DNA from: Anaerobacillus sp. CMMVII
GTDB taxonomy: Bacteria > Bacillota > Bacilli > Bacillales > Anaerobacillaceae
Length of the DNA: 64,000 bases
NCBI RefSeq assembly: GCF_025377685.1
Contig: NZ_JACEHK010000009.1
Span: forward strand, 1 to 64,000
Reading direction: 5' to 3'
The notes under the pieces were generated by a model. That model was not told the DNA's origin. It made no database searches and saw only the letters and a program-made list of their open reading frames with translations. This document shows positions 17,696-27,062 of this stretch, one piece after another. Within the stretch, counting starts at the first letter, position 1, and every line of letters starts with the position of its first letter. A program made the position numbers and the translations under genes.

Positions 17696-18493
17696 TTAGA
17701 CTGCACTTGACTGAGCTAATTCCTCTTTTTCCTTTTCTTCTTCACTAACTTCCTTAGATAGGAACCAACCAAGGACTGCAATTAAGACAAGCACTACATA
17801 AAACGTAATCTTCCAGGCTTTCATCTCTGCTACGTGCTCAGGTAAAAACGCAACTTCTGGATGTGATAGCGTGTAAACCGCTAACTTTACCCCTACCCAA
17901 CCAACGATAAGAAAGGCAGCTGTTTCTAATCCAGGCTTACGAGTAAGGAGACCCACAAAATAAGTGGCTGCAAATCGCATGATGACAAGGCCGATAAAAC
18001 CACCTAGGAAAATAATTAAGAATTTACCGCCATCAAGACCACCAACCATTGGTAAACCGGTATTAGGTAACGTTACTGCGATCGCTACAGCAGCTAAAAT
18101 AGAATCTACAGCAAAGGCGATATCAGCTAATTCCACCTTAATTACAGTAACCCAAAATCCTGATTTCTTTTTGGCTTCCTTCATTTCCTCAGTTTCGGCT
18201 TTATGTCGTACATATTTTCTGATAATAAAGTTTAATGCGATAAAGATTAAGTATGCTGCTCCAATGGCCTGAACTTGCCATACATGGACGAGAAATGAAA
18301 TAGCAAATAATGATCCGAATCGAAAGACGAAAGCACCTGCTAAGCCATAAAACAATGCTCTTTTTCGCTCTTTTTCAGGGAGATGTTTTACTAAAATCGC
18401 TAATACAAGCGCATTATCTGCTGCAAGTATCCCTTCTAAAACAATAAGTACTAATAATACCCAACCATACTCTAATAAAATTGAAACGTCCAA
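17696..18493 (-). CDS. TerC/YkoY-family membrane protein
   Basis: About 265 residues and eight or so helices. It contains LEGILAADNALVLAILVKHLP, ALFYGLAGAFVFR and VELADIAFAVDSILAAVA, including the acidic membrane residues typical of TerC/Alx metal exporters. I start it at TTG 18493 (DVSILLEYGWVLL) with GAGGAGACT upstream; the longer frame would run into the riboswitch leader. The yybP-ykoY riboswitch upstream and the family's role point to manganese efflux or metallation of exported proteins. Confidence 0.87.
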   Translation of the reverse strand: MDVSILLEYGWVLLVLIVLEGILAADNALVLAILVKHLPEKERKRALFYGLAGAFVFRFGSLFAISFLVHVWQVQAIGAAYLIFIALNFIIRKYVRHKAETEEMKEAKKKSGFWVTVIKVELADIAFAVDSILAAVAIAVTLPNTGLPMVGGLDGGKFLIIFLGGFIGLVIMRFAATYFVGLLTRKPGLETAAFLIVGWVGVKLAVYTLSHPEVAFLPEHVAEMKAWKITFYVVLVLIAVLGWFLSKEVSEEEKEKEELAQSSAV

Positions 18494-18599
18494 AATAAGT
18501 CTCCTCTTCTGCATTGATGTAATGTAAATAAAAAATGACCCATACCATAAAAGTAAGGTCATTAAATAACATCCAATTATGCAAAAGGACAGACCAATA

Positions 18600-18700
18600 C
18601 CGTTATGGTAAAGGTCTCGCTAACAACAATTGTTGCCAATAAACCCGGAGGAATTTCCTCGTGATGACGAATTTATTGTACCAGCTACTCCCCTTTAAGG
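18600..18700 (-). promoter_or_regulatory. yybP-ykoY (Mn2+) riboswitch
   Basis: The minus strand has the conserved AAAGGGGAGTAGC (complement of 18685-18697) and CGAGACCTTTACC (complement of 18606-18618). These are the two core elements of the yybP-ykoY aptamer. It sits about 110 bases upstream of the terC-like start. Confidence 0.88.
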
Positions 18701-18776
18701 ATAACTTTTTATTTGTTCTTATTTTAATAGGAAGTTATTAATCTGTCAATCTACTTGCTAATCTTTTTTTCACTAC

Positions 18777-19373
18777 CTAATAGGTACTTACGTCCTCTTC
18801 AAATAATGGAAGGAGATCCTCCAAAAATAACACAACGAAAAGGACTTGCTGGTTTCGCTCATGTCTTAGATGGTTTCGCAATCGTTTATAGTTGGCCATT
18901 TCCTCAGGCAATCTTTTATTCTGTTCCCAAAGTTTCTTGGAAACTAGTAAAACTTGGACCGCATTTTTTTCATCGGTTTGACTCAGCTGCATAATTGCAG
19001 TCAAATTGTTTTCTACATCACTTTTAAATTGCCAATTTCGATCAGTAATGGCTTCGATAGCAACAATGGTTAACGGAGTAGACATTAATATAACAGCGAT
19101 TTTCCCATCTGCTTCTCGTTTACCATCATATAAATCATATTCGGCACTGGCGATGTCAGAATCTCTCTTTAAGTGTGCAAAGGTCTCTAATGAGTGATTA
19201 CTTACAGGTAAATAGAAGGTCTCGCATGTATTAAGGTAAGCTTTCTTTAATAAGTCAAAAAAACGTGTTCGCAACCAACTGTTGCTTGTCGTCAACTCAT
19301 AAGCTAGATAATCAAAAATCCTCAAATATAAATTAGAGTCATCTAATCCATGATTAAATCTATCAATTACCAT
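18777..19373 (-). CDS. Conserved-looking protein of unknown function
   Basis: 198 residues, soluble, no signal peptide or membrane segment. The middle reads ASAEYDLYDGKREADGKIAV followed by a hydrophobic strand (VILMSTPLTIVAIEAI), reminiscent of a small alpha/beta or nuclease-like core, but I cannot name a family. The C-terminus is acidic (LEDLLPLFEEDVSTY). Not in an obvious operon. Confidence 0.55.
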   Translation of the reverse strand: MVIDRFNHGLDDSNLYLRIFDYLAYELTTSNSWLRTRFFDLLKKAYLNTCETFYLPVSNHSLETFAHLKRDSDIASAEYDLYDGKREADGKIAVILMSTPLTIVAIEAITDRNWQFKSDVENNLTAIMQLSQTDEKNAVQVLLVSKKLWEQNKRLPEEMANYKRLRNHLRHERNQQVLFVVLFLEDLLPLFEEDVSTY

Positions 19374-19551
19374 TTTTTATTACCCCGTTTCAAAGAAATT
19401 TAGACGTAGGCAAAGACTTTTTCTCTATGGTTAATTTTTATGAGGTAAGACAGTGAATAAGTACTGCCTAATTGACTCAAGCAAACAATTGTAGACGTGT
19501 TAGCTACTATGAATTCTGCTTACTTTAGGTTTTCTTTCCTTACGAATGGAG

Positions 19552-19851
19552 CTAGTTGGCGTTCAATGTTTCCAATGAGTGAAATGCGTAAAATTCATGT
19601 GCTTTCAGTCCATTAACAAACACAGCCAAATACGGGACACTTTTTATTTGCCATTTCATAGCAAGGTTTCGATTAACATTAATATTTACGGAATAAATCG
19701 TAGTATTACTGTATTTTTGATTCCAAATTTCTAACATCTGTTTTGCCAATTTGCACGTTCCGCATAACGGTGTATAACAAAAGTAAATTTTGATGGTATC
19801 TTTCTTAGTTAACAAATGCCAATCGATCATTTTTTCTGTCACTTCAACCAT
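19552..19851 (-). CDS. Thioredoxin-like protein
   Basis: About 99 residues. Active-site CGTC in YFCYTPLCGTCKLAKQML, then IYSVNINVN and the cis-Pro region IKSVPYLAVFVNG. This is the YusE-type short thioredoxin-like family. I choose the ATG at 19851 because GAGGAG lies 8 bases upstream; a GTG at 19860 is also possible. Probably a cytoplasmic thiol-disulfide protein with undefined partner. Confidence 0.8.
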   Translation of the reverse strand: MVEVTEKMIDWHLLTKKDTIKIYFCYTPLCGTCKLAKQMLEIWNQKYSNTTIYSVNINVNRNLAMKWQIKSVPYLAVFVNGLKAHEFYAFHSLETLNAN

Positions 19852-19949
19852 TTCTAACACTCCTCTACAAACACATTATAACGAAAGTGGAATAAAGAGA
19901 GAAACGAAGTGAATTGCAAAAGATTATCAAGCTCTTGAACCTTTGCGGA

Positions 19950-20050
19950 CTTGGTTCGGAAAACTTTTCAATTTTACGAGTTGCTCCTGTCCGAACATGG
20001 CTTGGGTTCGGACTACTTTTCTATTTTACAGCCTGCTCCTTTCCGAACTT
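19950..20050 (+). repeat. Two tandem imperfect 50-bp hairpin units in a gene-free stretch
   Basis: Each unit runs CTTGG(G)TTCGGA ... TTTTAC ... TGCTCCT ... TCCGAAC, so it is both a direct repeat and a hairpin (GTTCGGA / TCCGAAC). The rest of the 19861-20228 spacer shows nothing else I can name. Confidence 0.6.
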
Positions 20051-20228
20051 TAACCGATCCGTTTACACCACATAACAGTCGTTAGTATGGTGTTCACTCA
20101 TACAGAATTATAAACGACTTGAAAAGTGTAGATGAGAAATTATGTACATTCTTAAACGGTCAAAAATGTGCACTGTTAGCTTGACATTTACAAAAAAAAT
20201 AACGAGGAGTTCCCCCCTCGCATACCAT

Positions 20229-21143
20229 TTATGATGAGATTAAGTCTTTTAATGCTACTTCTATATCTGTATATTGAAAAGTAAAACCACTGTCTACTAA
20301 TTTTTTAGGGACACAATTTCTCCCTGTTAAAGCCAAACTTGGCTCGGTTTGCATGAATAGGTACGCACCTAACCAAACAAATGGCGTGGGTGCCGGTGGT
20401 GTCCAGCCTTTTCCCATTACGTTCCGCAACGACTTCATGAATTCTTTATTCGTAATTGGTGTAGGTCCAGTAGCGTTGTAAATACCTGAATAGCTTGTAT
20501 TTTCGATGGCTTCTAAAAACATGTTGTTTAAGTCATCGATATGTAGCCAGCTTATATATTGTTTTCCTGAACCTACTGTGCCTCCCAGGTTTAAGGAAAC
20601 CAATTTCTTTAAAGGTTCAAGTGCGCCACCATCCTTGCCTAATGCAAAGCCAATTCGTAATAACACTTGGCGAGGAGTCGTCAATGCTTCTTTAAAGAAC
20701 TCAGTCTCCCACTGTTTACATACATCTACAGAAAAACCAGACCCAAAAGGAGCATTCTCGTCACATCGCTCGGTTGTGTCACCGAATATCGCTAATGAAC
20801 CAGCTTGAACGAAAGCTTGCGGAGGTTGCTTACATTGAAGGATTGCCTCTCTTAAGACTCTGACTGAATCTAACCTAGAAGAGACAATCTCTTCTCTATT
20901 TTTCTTTGTGTAAATGCAATTGACGCTTTTTCCTGTAAAATTTACAACCGCATAACTCCCGTCAATTTCACTAGCCCAGTCACCTAAGGTTTTTCCATCC
21001 CATTGCACATACTTAATTTGACCATCTAATGGAGCTGAATTTCTGGATAAAATGACTACTTGATAACCTTTACCGAGTAAAAAATTTGCCAACGATTTCC
21101 CTAAAAAACCAGACCCGCCCGCTAAAACGATTTTTTTCCCCAT
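20229..21143 (-). CDS. TIGR01777-family NAD-dependent epimerase-like protein
   Basis: 304 residues. Rossmann motif GGSGFLGKSLANFLL at the N-terminus, FTGKSVNC in place of the usual SDR catalytic neighbourhood, VLLRIGFALGKDGGAL and a C-terminal DUF1731 segment (TGRNCVPKKLVDSGF). Homologues include B. subtilis YfhF and E. coli YfcH. The substrate is unknown. ATG 21143 has AGGGAGG upstream. Confidence 0.85.
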   Translation of the reverse strand: MGKKIVLAGGSGFLGKSLANFLLGKGYQVVILSRNSAPLDGQIKYVQWDGKTLGDWASEIDGSYAVVNFTGKSVNCIYTKKNREEIVSSRLDSVRVLREAILQCKQPPQAFVQAGSLAIFGDTTERCDENAPFGSGFSVDVCKQWETEFFKEALTTPRQVLLRIGFALGKDGGALEPLKKLVSLNLGGTVGSGKQYISWLHIDDLNNMFLEAIENTSYSGIYNATGPTPITNKEFMKSLRNVMGKGWTPPAPTPFVWLGAYLFMQTEPSLALTGRNCVPKKLVDSGFTFQYTDIEVALKDLISS

Positions 21144-21486
21144 TACTTCATCCTCCCTTTATTGTTGATAATAGACTTCTTTCGTAAACATGGGTGGTTT
21201 ATTGACAATAATTCAATAAATAACTCAAATTTCTACGTTTAACAGACCTTTAATAAAGGCTCTTTTCTAAAACATTGCTCCTGCGGTTACTCGTCGCACA
21301 AAAAAACTTGTTGCTTTTTAACCTAAAAAAATTGGTAAAATTCCTTAGATGAAGCTATCACCGAATACAATAAGTAAGAAAAGAGCAGTGCTTACTAAAT
21401 AAGTAGTGATATCTTAGGATTTATGTGTAAAAATCCGGCTTTTGGGATTTTTACGAAAGCAACAAACTTCAGGAAACAGCCTTAAT
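21144..21486. other. Intergenic stretch without recognised feature
   Basis: A low-complexity A/T-rich spacer upstream of the epimerase-like gene. Small inverted repeats such as AAAAATCC/GGATTTTT occur near 21430-21455, but no open frame with a ribosome site was seen. Confidence 0.5.
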
Positions 21487-21525
21487 AAAAAAGCAGAACA
21501 TGATAGGTCCATGTTCTGCTTTTTT
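21487..21525 (-). terminator. Terminator after yisL
   Basis: Perfect stem AGCAGAACATG / CATGTTCTGCT flanked by A6 and T6. It can act in both directions. Confidence 0.88.
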
Positions 21526-21526
21526 G

Positions 21527-21882
21527 TTAAAAACTGATAACTCGATATCCGATAAGTAAAACGACTGTTAGTACTGAAATACAGAAAACCCAATAAATTG
21601 GCTTAAGTGTTCCCTTTTTGGTTTTAACAAGGATCATTTCCATGAAGTAAACTAAAGATAGAGCAAGTAGTCCTTTAACTATGTAGGTACCTGGGAATTG
21701 CATTAAAACTAATAAGCCTACCCCTGTCCCAATCATGATTACATAAAAAGCCTTACAACCATGTGGGTAATTTTTGCGCCTTTGGCAACATTTGCTCGAT
21801 AAAGAAAAAATGTAACAAAGAAAAGAAGAACTAAAACCATCCAAAAAAACGAATGTGGATGATATAAAGCTACGTGTGGCAT
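21527..21882 (-). pseudogene. yisL: YisL/DUF1516 membrane protein, one-base frameshift
   Basis: Four-helix membrane protein. ATG 21882 (MPHVALYHPHSFFWMVLVLL) has GGAGG upstream. The frame breaks at 21745-21749 (five Ts on the coding strand where six are needed) after KITHMVVRLF and continues YVIMIGTGVGLLVLMQFPG to the stop at 21527. The segment is 356 bases, exactly one short of the 357 needed for the 118 residues typical of YisL. Function unknown. Confidence 0.85.
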
Positions 21883-22226
21883 AAGTGTAAACCTCCAAAT
21901 TATATTTACTGACTTGTCAATTATAACCTGAAAGGATTGTAACTCCAAAAAATATGCTTAGGGAGATGTGGACCTGTCGTCTAGCAAAAGGAAATATTCA
22001 CTACCTTCACTTCGGTTGGTGAGTGTTTAGTCATTATATTAGTTTACATAATATGATTACGGGAAACGTATTTAGGAGAAAACTGGTAAAATAGTGATTA
22101 TCAGAACTAGTTACTTATAGTAAGCTAATACCTACTAAATCACTCTAAGTAATTTCTGCTTCAGTTCCACTATTCTTCCCTCAAGATGTTACTTCTAATT
22201 TATGAAACGCATTTTATCAAATAGTG

Positions 22227-22265
22227 TAAAAAAGCACACCAGGAGCTATACTCAAATGGTGTGCT
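22227..22265 (-). terminator. Terminator after the tldD/tldE operon
   Basis: AGCACACCA / TGGTGTGCT stem followed by TTTTTT on the minus strand. The remaining spacer 21883-22226 shows no gene. Confidence 0.82.
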
Positions 22266-22288
22266 GATATCTTGTATTATCTTGAAAA

Positions 22289-23641
22289 TTACTCTCCTGC
22301 TACTGCTAAACTCTTCACTTTTAATGAAGGTGAGCCAACATATCCTCCCATTGGGAAGCCGAATTTGAGATCATTCGCAATTGCCTCGATTTGATCGAGC
22401 ATTGTGAAGAAATTTCCAGCAATTGTGATTTGATTTACTGGTCGCTCAATTTTCCCGTTTTTTACAAGGTAGCCGTTGGCAGCTAATGAAAAGTCGCCTG
22501 AAATGGGATTTGCGCCAGAGTGTAACCCTTGTAAATCAGTAATAATTAATGCTTCCGTTTCTTTCTGAATTAGCTCCTCATACGAAGTTTTGCCTGCTTT
22601 AATAAACATGTTTGAAGGTGCAATAGTTATTGTTCCTTTATAAGAAGCCTTTGTCGCATGGCCTGTCGATTGAACCTGGTCTTTAGTGGCCGACTTTAAA
22701 TTATGAAGAAATGTTTTTAGAACTCCATCTTCGACAAGGTTTACCTGCTTGGTAGCAACACCTTCACTATCAAAGGAACGACTCATAAAGCCATCTGTCA
22801 AAAAGGGATCATCGACAATTGTTACTAATGGATTAGCGACATGAGTATCAAGTTTATTTGCTAATCTTGATTTACCTTTTTGAACTTGATCTGCTGAAAA
22901 GGCTTGGCTGAATACTTGCAATAAAGAAGCTGCTGCTGTATTTCGTAAAATAATCGGGTATTCGTTACTAGGGACAGATGAAGCACCTAGGAAACTAACG
23001 GCTTCCTCAACCACCTCACTCGCAATTTGAGCTGGATCAAATCGTGAAAAATCCCGGGCTAGTGTTAATCTACTTGCACTCTTAATATCTTCGCCGTCCT
23101 TTACAACAACTGAAAGATACGTATAAACGACATTACCTTTTTCATGTTTTTCAAGCCCTTTTGTATTGGATATCAGCCTCTCACTGTCATGTGATTCTAA
23201 TAAACAATAATTCACACTAGTTACTTTATCACTTAAAGCGAAGCATTCAGTTTCGATTTGTTTAAGGACTGCAATTTTCTCATCAGCAGAAATACCAGCT
23301 AGATCTTCAGAAAATAGGCTAACTTCTTCATATTGATCAGATCCAGCAAAAATCATTTCAGAGTCTTCACTATCAATAATGCTTAAATTCTCTTTAGCTT
23401 CTGCAAGCATAAAGGGAATAGATTGCTCATCGATTTTTTCAGTATATGCATAACCCATTTTGCCATTGATAATACCGCGAAAAGATACGCCACCTTCAAT
23501 AGCAATGCTATAACTATCAATTTCTCCTTTAAATATTTTCGTACTGAATTTTCCGTTGCTTTGATAATACAATTCCATATCTGTAAAACCGACCTCTTCT
23601 CCTTGTGAAAAAAGGTCATTTTTGAATTTTACAATATCCAT
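22289..23641 (-). CDS. TldE/PmbA-family subunit
   Basis: 450 residues, normal for PmbA. Non-catalytic partner of TldD in a heterodimeric metallopeptidase. It shows the family segments GGVSFRGIINGKMGYAYTEK, the central NTKGLEKHEKGN and the C-terminal GDFSLAANGYLVKNGK and VNQITIAGNFF, and lacks the HExxxH of TldD. It follows tldD by 3 bases, so they are co-translated. TldD/E cleaves unfolded or modified peptides such as microcin precursors; no such precursor is visible here. Confidence 0.87.
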   Translation of the reverse strand: MDIVKFKNDLFSQGEEVGFTDMELYYQSNGKFSTKIFKGEIDSYSIAIEGGVSFRGIINGKMGYAYTEKIDEQSIPFMLAEAKENLSIIDSEDSEMIFAGSDQYEEVSLFSEDLAGISADEKIAVLKQIETECFALSDKVTSVNYCLLESHDSERLISNTKGLEKHEKGNVVYTYLSVVVKDGEDIKSASRLTLARDFSRFDPAQIASEVVEEAVSFLGASSVPSNEYPIILRNTAAASLLQVFSQAFSADQVQKGKSRLANKLDTHVANPLVTIVDDPFLTDGFMSRSFDSEGVATKQVNLVEDGVLKTFLHNLKSATKDQVQSTGHATKASYKGTITIAPSNMFIKAGKTSYEELIQKETEALIITDLQGLHSGANPISGDFSLAANGYLVKNGKIERPVNQITIAGNFFTMLDQIEAIANDLKFGFPMGGYVGSPSLKVKSLAVAGE

Positions 23642-23644
23642 CGT

Positions 23645-25033
23645 TTATTTCCCCTTTCTGCCGCCAACCGTTATTTCACTTACACGAATCATTGGTTGAC
23701 CAACGTTCGCCGGTATTGAACCACTGACAGATCCGCACATTCCTTGACCATGAGCCAAGTTATTTCCGACCATATCTACCTTTTGTAAAGTTTTAGGGCC
23801 ATTTCCGATTAATGTCGCACCGCGGACTGGTTCAGCAATTTTTCCATTACGAACGATATACCCTTCGTTAATTGCAAAGTTATAATCACCCGTTGCTGGA
23901 TTCACGGAGCCACCACCCATATACTTAGCATAAATTCCAAATTCCGTATTGGCGATGATTTCTTCAGGTGAAGACTTTCCAGGGGCAATAAATGTGTTCG
24001 TCATTCTTGAAGTCGGAGCGTATTTATAAGATTCCCGACGACTTGAGCCAGTGGACTCTGTACCCATACGCCGAGCTCCTAACTTATCTATCAAATAACC
24101 TTTTAATATTCCATTTTCAATTAAAACATTTTTTCGTGTTGCTTCCCCTTCGTCATCGACATTTGCGGAACCCCATTCATTCGCTAGTGTCCCGTCGTCA
24201 ATGTAAGAGACGATCTCAGGTGCAACTTGCTCCCCTACCCGATCTGCAAAAATGGAATTGTTCTTTGCTACAGAAGTTGCTTCTAGTCCATGCCCACAAG
24301 CTTCATGGAAGATAACACCGCCAAATTCATTATCAATAATGACAGGGAATTTCCCGCTAGGGCACTCTTGGGCATTCAGCATCGTAACTGCTATTCTAGC
24401 AGCTTCAGAACCATAATGTTTTAAGTCTAGCTGCTCTATAAATTCAAATCCTTTATGGGCCCCTGGTAAGTAAGAACCCGTTTGCATTTCATTACCACGA
24501 GCTGCGACTGCTTGAATTGCTAGACGAGTACGTGTTCTTTCATCCTCAACAAATTTTCCTTCTGAATTAGCAATTAAGACACGTTGCTGTTCATCCTTAT
24601 AAGCAACGGACACTTGAGAAATCAATTCGTGATAATTTTTGGCAATATCATAGACTTCTCTCATCACATTCACTTTTTTTGCTTTAGCAACTTCCCTTGG
24701 GTTATGTAGTATTGGATGTTGATTTGTAAACGTTTGACGGTTAAGATTTAAGGTTAAGTCTATTGGCTGACCTTTAATTGCTTTTGCAGCTTCTAGGGCA
24801 ACGGCAATTAGTTTATCTCGGTTATGCTCGTTCGTATAGGCGTAAACACTGTTTAAACCTTGAAATATACGGATCCCAATGCCATAGTCTCTACCAGAAA
24901 TACTCGTCTCTACTTTCCCACCAACGAGTGCAATATTCGTATTGAATTTATCCTCTACAAATATCTCCGCAAAATCGCCACCAGTACTAAGCGCAGCTGT
25001 TATTAAGTCTTCGATAATTGATTGTTGAAGCAT
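23645..25033 (-). CDS. tldD: TldD-family metallopeptidase
   Basis: About 462 residues from ATG 25033 (MLQQSIIEDLITAAL) with AAGGAGGGG upstream. The zinc site HEACGH is in GGVIFHEACGHGLEATSVA. GSSRRESYKYAPTSRMTNT and NFAINEGYIVRNGKIAEPV are also TldD hallmarks. It forms a tldD-tldE operon ending at the 22227 terminator. Confidence 0.9.
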   Translation of the reverse strand: MLQQSIIEDLITAALSTGGDFAEIFVEDKFNTNIALVGGKVETSISGRDYGIGIRIFQGLNSVYAYTNEHNRDKLIAVALEAAKAIKGQPIDLTLNLNRQTFTNQHPILHNPREVAKAKKVNVMREVYDIAKNYHELISQVSVAYKDEQQRVLIANSEGKFVEDERTRTRLAIQAVAARGNEMQTGSYLPGAHKGFEFIEQLDLKHYGSEAARIAVTMLNAQECPSGKFPVIIDNEFGGVIFHEACGHGLEATSVAKNNSIFADRVGEQVAPEIVSYIDDGTLANEWGSANVDDEGEATRKNVLIENGILKGYLIDKLGARRMGTESTGSSRRESYKYAPTSRMTNTFIAPGKSSPEEIIANTEFGIYAKYMGGGSVNPATGDYNFAINEGYIVRNGKIAEPVRGATLIGNGPKTLQKVDMVGNNLAHGQGMCGSVSGSIPANVGQPMIRVSEITVGGRKGK

Positions 25034-25149
25034 AATTTCCCCTCCTTGTTTAGGTGTATTTTTTACACCATATAATAAGGATAAATGAAAATACAGATTT
25101 ATGAAACTATTTCGATTATAAAAAAATAATTTAATGAGTTTCATAATCT

Positions 25150-25197
25150 TTATTTTCGCTACTAAGTAGATTGATATAGCTCGGTTAGGTAATGATG
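25150..25197 (+). repeat. Dispersed intergenic repeat, copy 3
   Basis: Contains TTATTTTCGCTACTA, AGATTGATATAGCTCGGTTA and GTAATG, matching the copies at 6439 and 16991. It is upstream of both tldD and the AbrB-type gene. Confidence 0.68.
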
Positions 25198-25303
25198 AAA
25201 TTCATTCTATTTAGTTAAATAATCATTTTTTGTTTAAAAATCATGTATAATATTTCGTATCACGAAAAATGATTATCTAGCTTTTTAAAAGGGGTTATTT
25301 CTA

Positions 25304-26365
25304 ATGACATATATTAAATTTCCAAGGTTGATAGAAACCTTATTCATCGGCTATTTAGGTGGGTATCTTTTCACACTTGCCAACTTTCCACTCCCTTGGG
25401 TGCTCGGTGCTTTAACCCTTACTTTACTATGGCAAGGGTTTACGAAACGGAAGGCTTATTGGCCGAATCCATTCAAACAGGGGGGCTTTTTAGTTCTCGG
25501 TATGTATTTTGGTCTTTATTTTACGATCGAGACTTTTTTCACGATTGGTCCCTATTTACTACCTTACCTTTTGATGACAGTTGTTCTTATTTTTGCGAGT
25601 ATTTTCATTAGTACTGCGGTGACAAAGTGGATTGAGGTTGATAAGATTACGAGTGTATTTGGATCAATTCCAGGAGGATTGTCAGAAATGGTTCTTGCAA
25701 GCGAGTCCCTTAACGCTAAAACCACTCTTGTACTTATCTTCCAGACCGTTCGTTTGTTAACGGTATTATTTACTGTCCCAGCGATGATCATCTATTTCTT
25801 TAAGGATCAAAGTCAAACGATACAGGCAATAGCAACTGCTCAAAGCTTCGTTTTTGGTGGCTGGAATTATTTTTGGTATCTTATCCCGATTTTATTTGGG
25901 GTGTATTTCCGTGATCGCATACCAGCTGGGCTCGTAGTTGTTCCACTAGGGATTACCGCTGCTATGAATATTAGTCCCATTGATATGGCTACCATACCTT
26001 CAATTGTGCTACTCTCTGCACAAGTAGCGGTTGGAATTGGATTAGGGAAAAGTATTTCGTTCGATGACTTAAAACTTGGTGGGAAGTATTGTCTCGTCTA
26101 CTTTGTGGTTTCTTTATCTCTTATTCTTGTTGCATTCGGCTTAGGGGCTGCTTTAGCTCACTTTACAACGTTAGATTTAGCAACGGCAATGTTAAGCGTT
26201 GCTCCTGGTGGCTTAATTGAAATGGTATTAACAGCATCCACTGTTGGTGGTGATCCTGCGATCGTTAGTGCTCTCCAATTGACAAGGATCCTCGTCATTG
26301 TTATCTTCGTCCCAGCTTTTTTAAAATGGTACTTTAGAAAAGAAGCTTCCAAACAGGCGGCATAA
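25304..26365 (+). CDS. AbrB-family membrane protein (ammonia monooxygenase-regulator type)
   Basis: 353 residues with two copies of the AbrB duplication domain: LPWVLGALTLTLLW near the start and APGGLIEMVLTASTVGGDPAI near 290. The first repeat carries SIPGGLSEMVLASESLNAK. About ten helices. Despite old names, the family consists of membrane transporters of unknown substrate, not the AbrB DNA-binding protein. ATG 25304 has AAGGGG upstream. Single gene followed by the long hairpin at 26379. Confidence 0.83.
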   Translation: MTYIKFPRLIETLFIGYLGGYLFTLANFPLPWVLGALTLTLLWQGFTKRKAYWPNPFKQGGFLVLGMYFGLYFTIETFFTIGPYLLPYLLMTVVLIFASIFISTAVTKWIEVDKITSVFGSIPGGLSEMVLASESLNAKTTLVLIFQTVRLLTVLFTVPAMIIYFFKDQSQTIQAIATAQSFVFGGWNYFWYLIPILFGVYFRDRIPAGLVVVPLGITAAMNISPIDMATIPSIVLLSAQVAVGIGLGKSISFDDLKLGGKYCLVYFVVSLSLILVAFGLGAALAHFTTLDLATAMLSVAPGGLIEMVLTASTVGGDPAIVSALQLTRILVIVIFVPAFLKWYFRKEASKQAA

Positions 26366-26378
26366 TGTTGGTATAGCA

Positions 26379-26503
26379 GAAGAGGCTGTCCCAAAAGTGT
26401 CTGACACCACGCGGATCCTACTAAATATAGACGTACATATATATCATATGTCTATATTTGGTGCCTAGCGGTGTCTGACACTTTGTTTTGAGACAGCCTC
26501 TTC
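26379..26503. repeat. 125-bp nested inverted repeat between convergent genes
   Basis: Outer arms GAAGAGGCTGTC / GACAGCCTCTTC are perfect. Next come AAAGTGTCTGACACC / GGTGTCTGACACTTT, whose GTGTCTGACAC is itself a palindrome, and then AAATATAGAC / GTCTATATTT. It can serve as a bidirectional terminator, but is much longer than one needs to be. This resembles a MITE- or REP-like intergenic element. Confidence 0.75.
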
Positions 26504-26524
26504 ATGATGTTCAACACGAGTAGT

Positions 26525-26989
26525 TTAATTAAGTATTTTTCTTAACTCCTGGGTAAGTTCAACTGGAATTTGGTATCCAACCCCATTTTCTGAAGGGTCG
26601 ATAAGTAAGCCTTCTAGCTCTGCATGCTCAGTCTCATTCCCTAAGTTTAAGTGATACTGTGAAGAAGTTTTATCATCAAAGTGCAAGCGAACGTCATACT
26701 CGGCAGTATAAAATATCAAATGACTAGGACCCAATGTATCTCCATTTTCAACCGCCTCAATAAACAAACTCATCTCCGCCACTTCATCAATGACGATTTT
26801 TGATTTAAGTGGTGCTGCAAGCTTTACCGAATTAAGCGGTAAAAGGATTTTCGTTTCCCAATTATGGTATACGACTATTTTGGTTAGGTTCTTATCGCCA
26901 AATGGAACCGTTTGTTTGGAGTTTAGTTGAGTGCAGCCAAGTAAAGTTATTGCTAGCAGCGCGATTAGTATAATAAAGCTGTTTTTCAT
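26525..26989 (-). CDS. Putative lipoprotein
   Basis: About 154 residues. Lipoprotein signal MKNSFIILIALLAITLLGC, then a soluble domain of about 130 residues with no recognised family. ATG 26989 is 11 bases from GAAGGGGG. The C-terminus VELTQELRKIL is helical. Exposed on the outer face of the membrane, function unknown. Confidence 0.65.
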   Translation of the reverse strand: MKNSFIILIALLAITLLGCTQLNSKQTVPFGDKNLTKIVVYHNWETKILLPLNSVKLAAPLKSKIVIDEVAEMSLFIEAVENGDTLGPSHLIFYTAEYDVRLHFDDKTSSQYHLNLGNETEHAELEGLLIDPSENGVGYQIPVELTQELRKILN

Positions 26990-27062
26990 ATGCTTTATAT
27001 CCCCCTTCACATACTAGTCGAATTGCCACGGTGATAAGTTTCAACTACACTAGCTAATTCTA

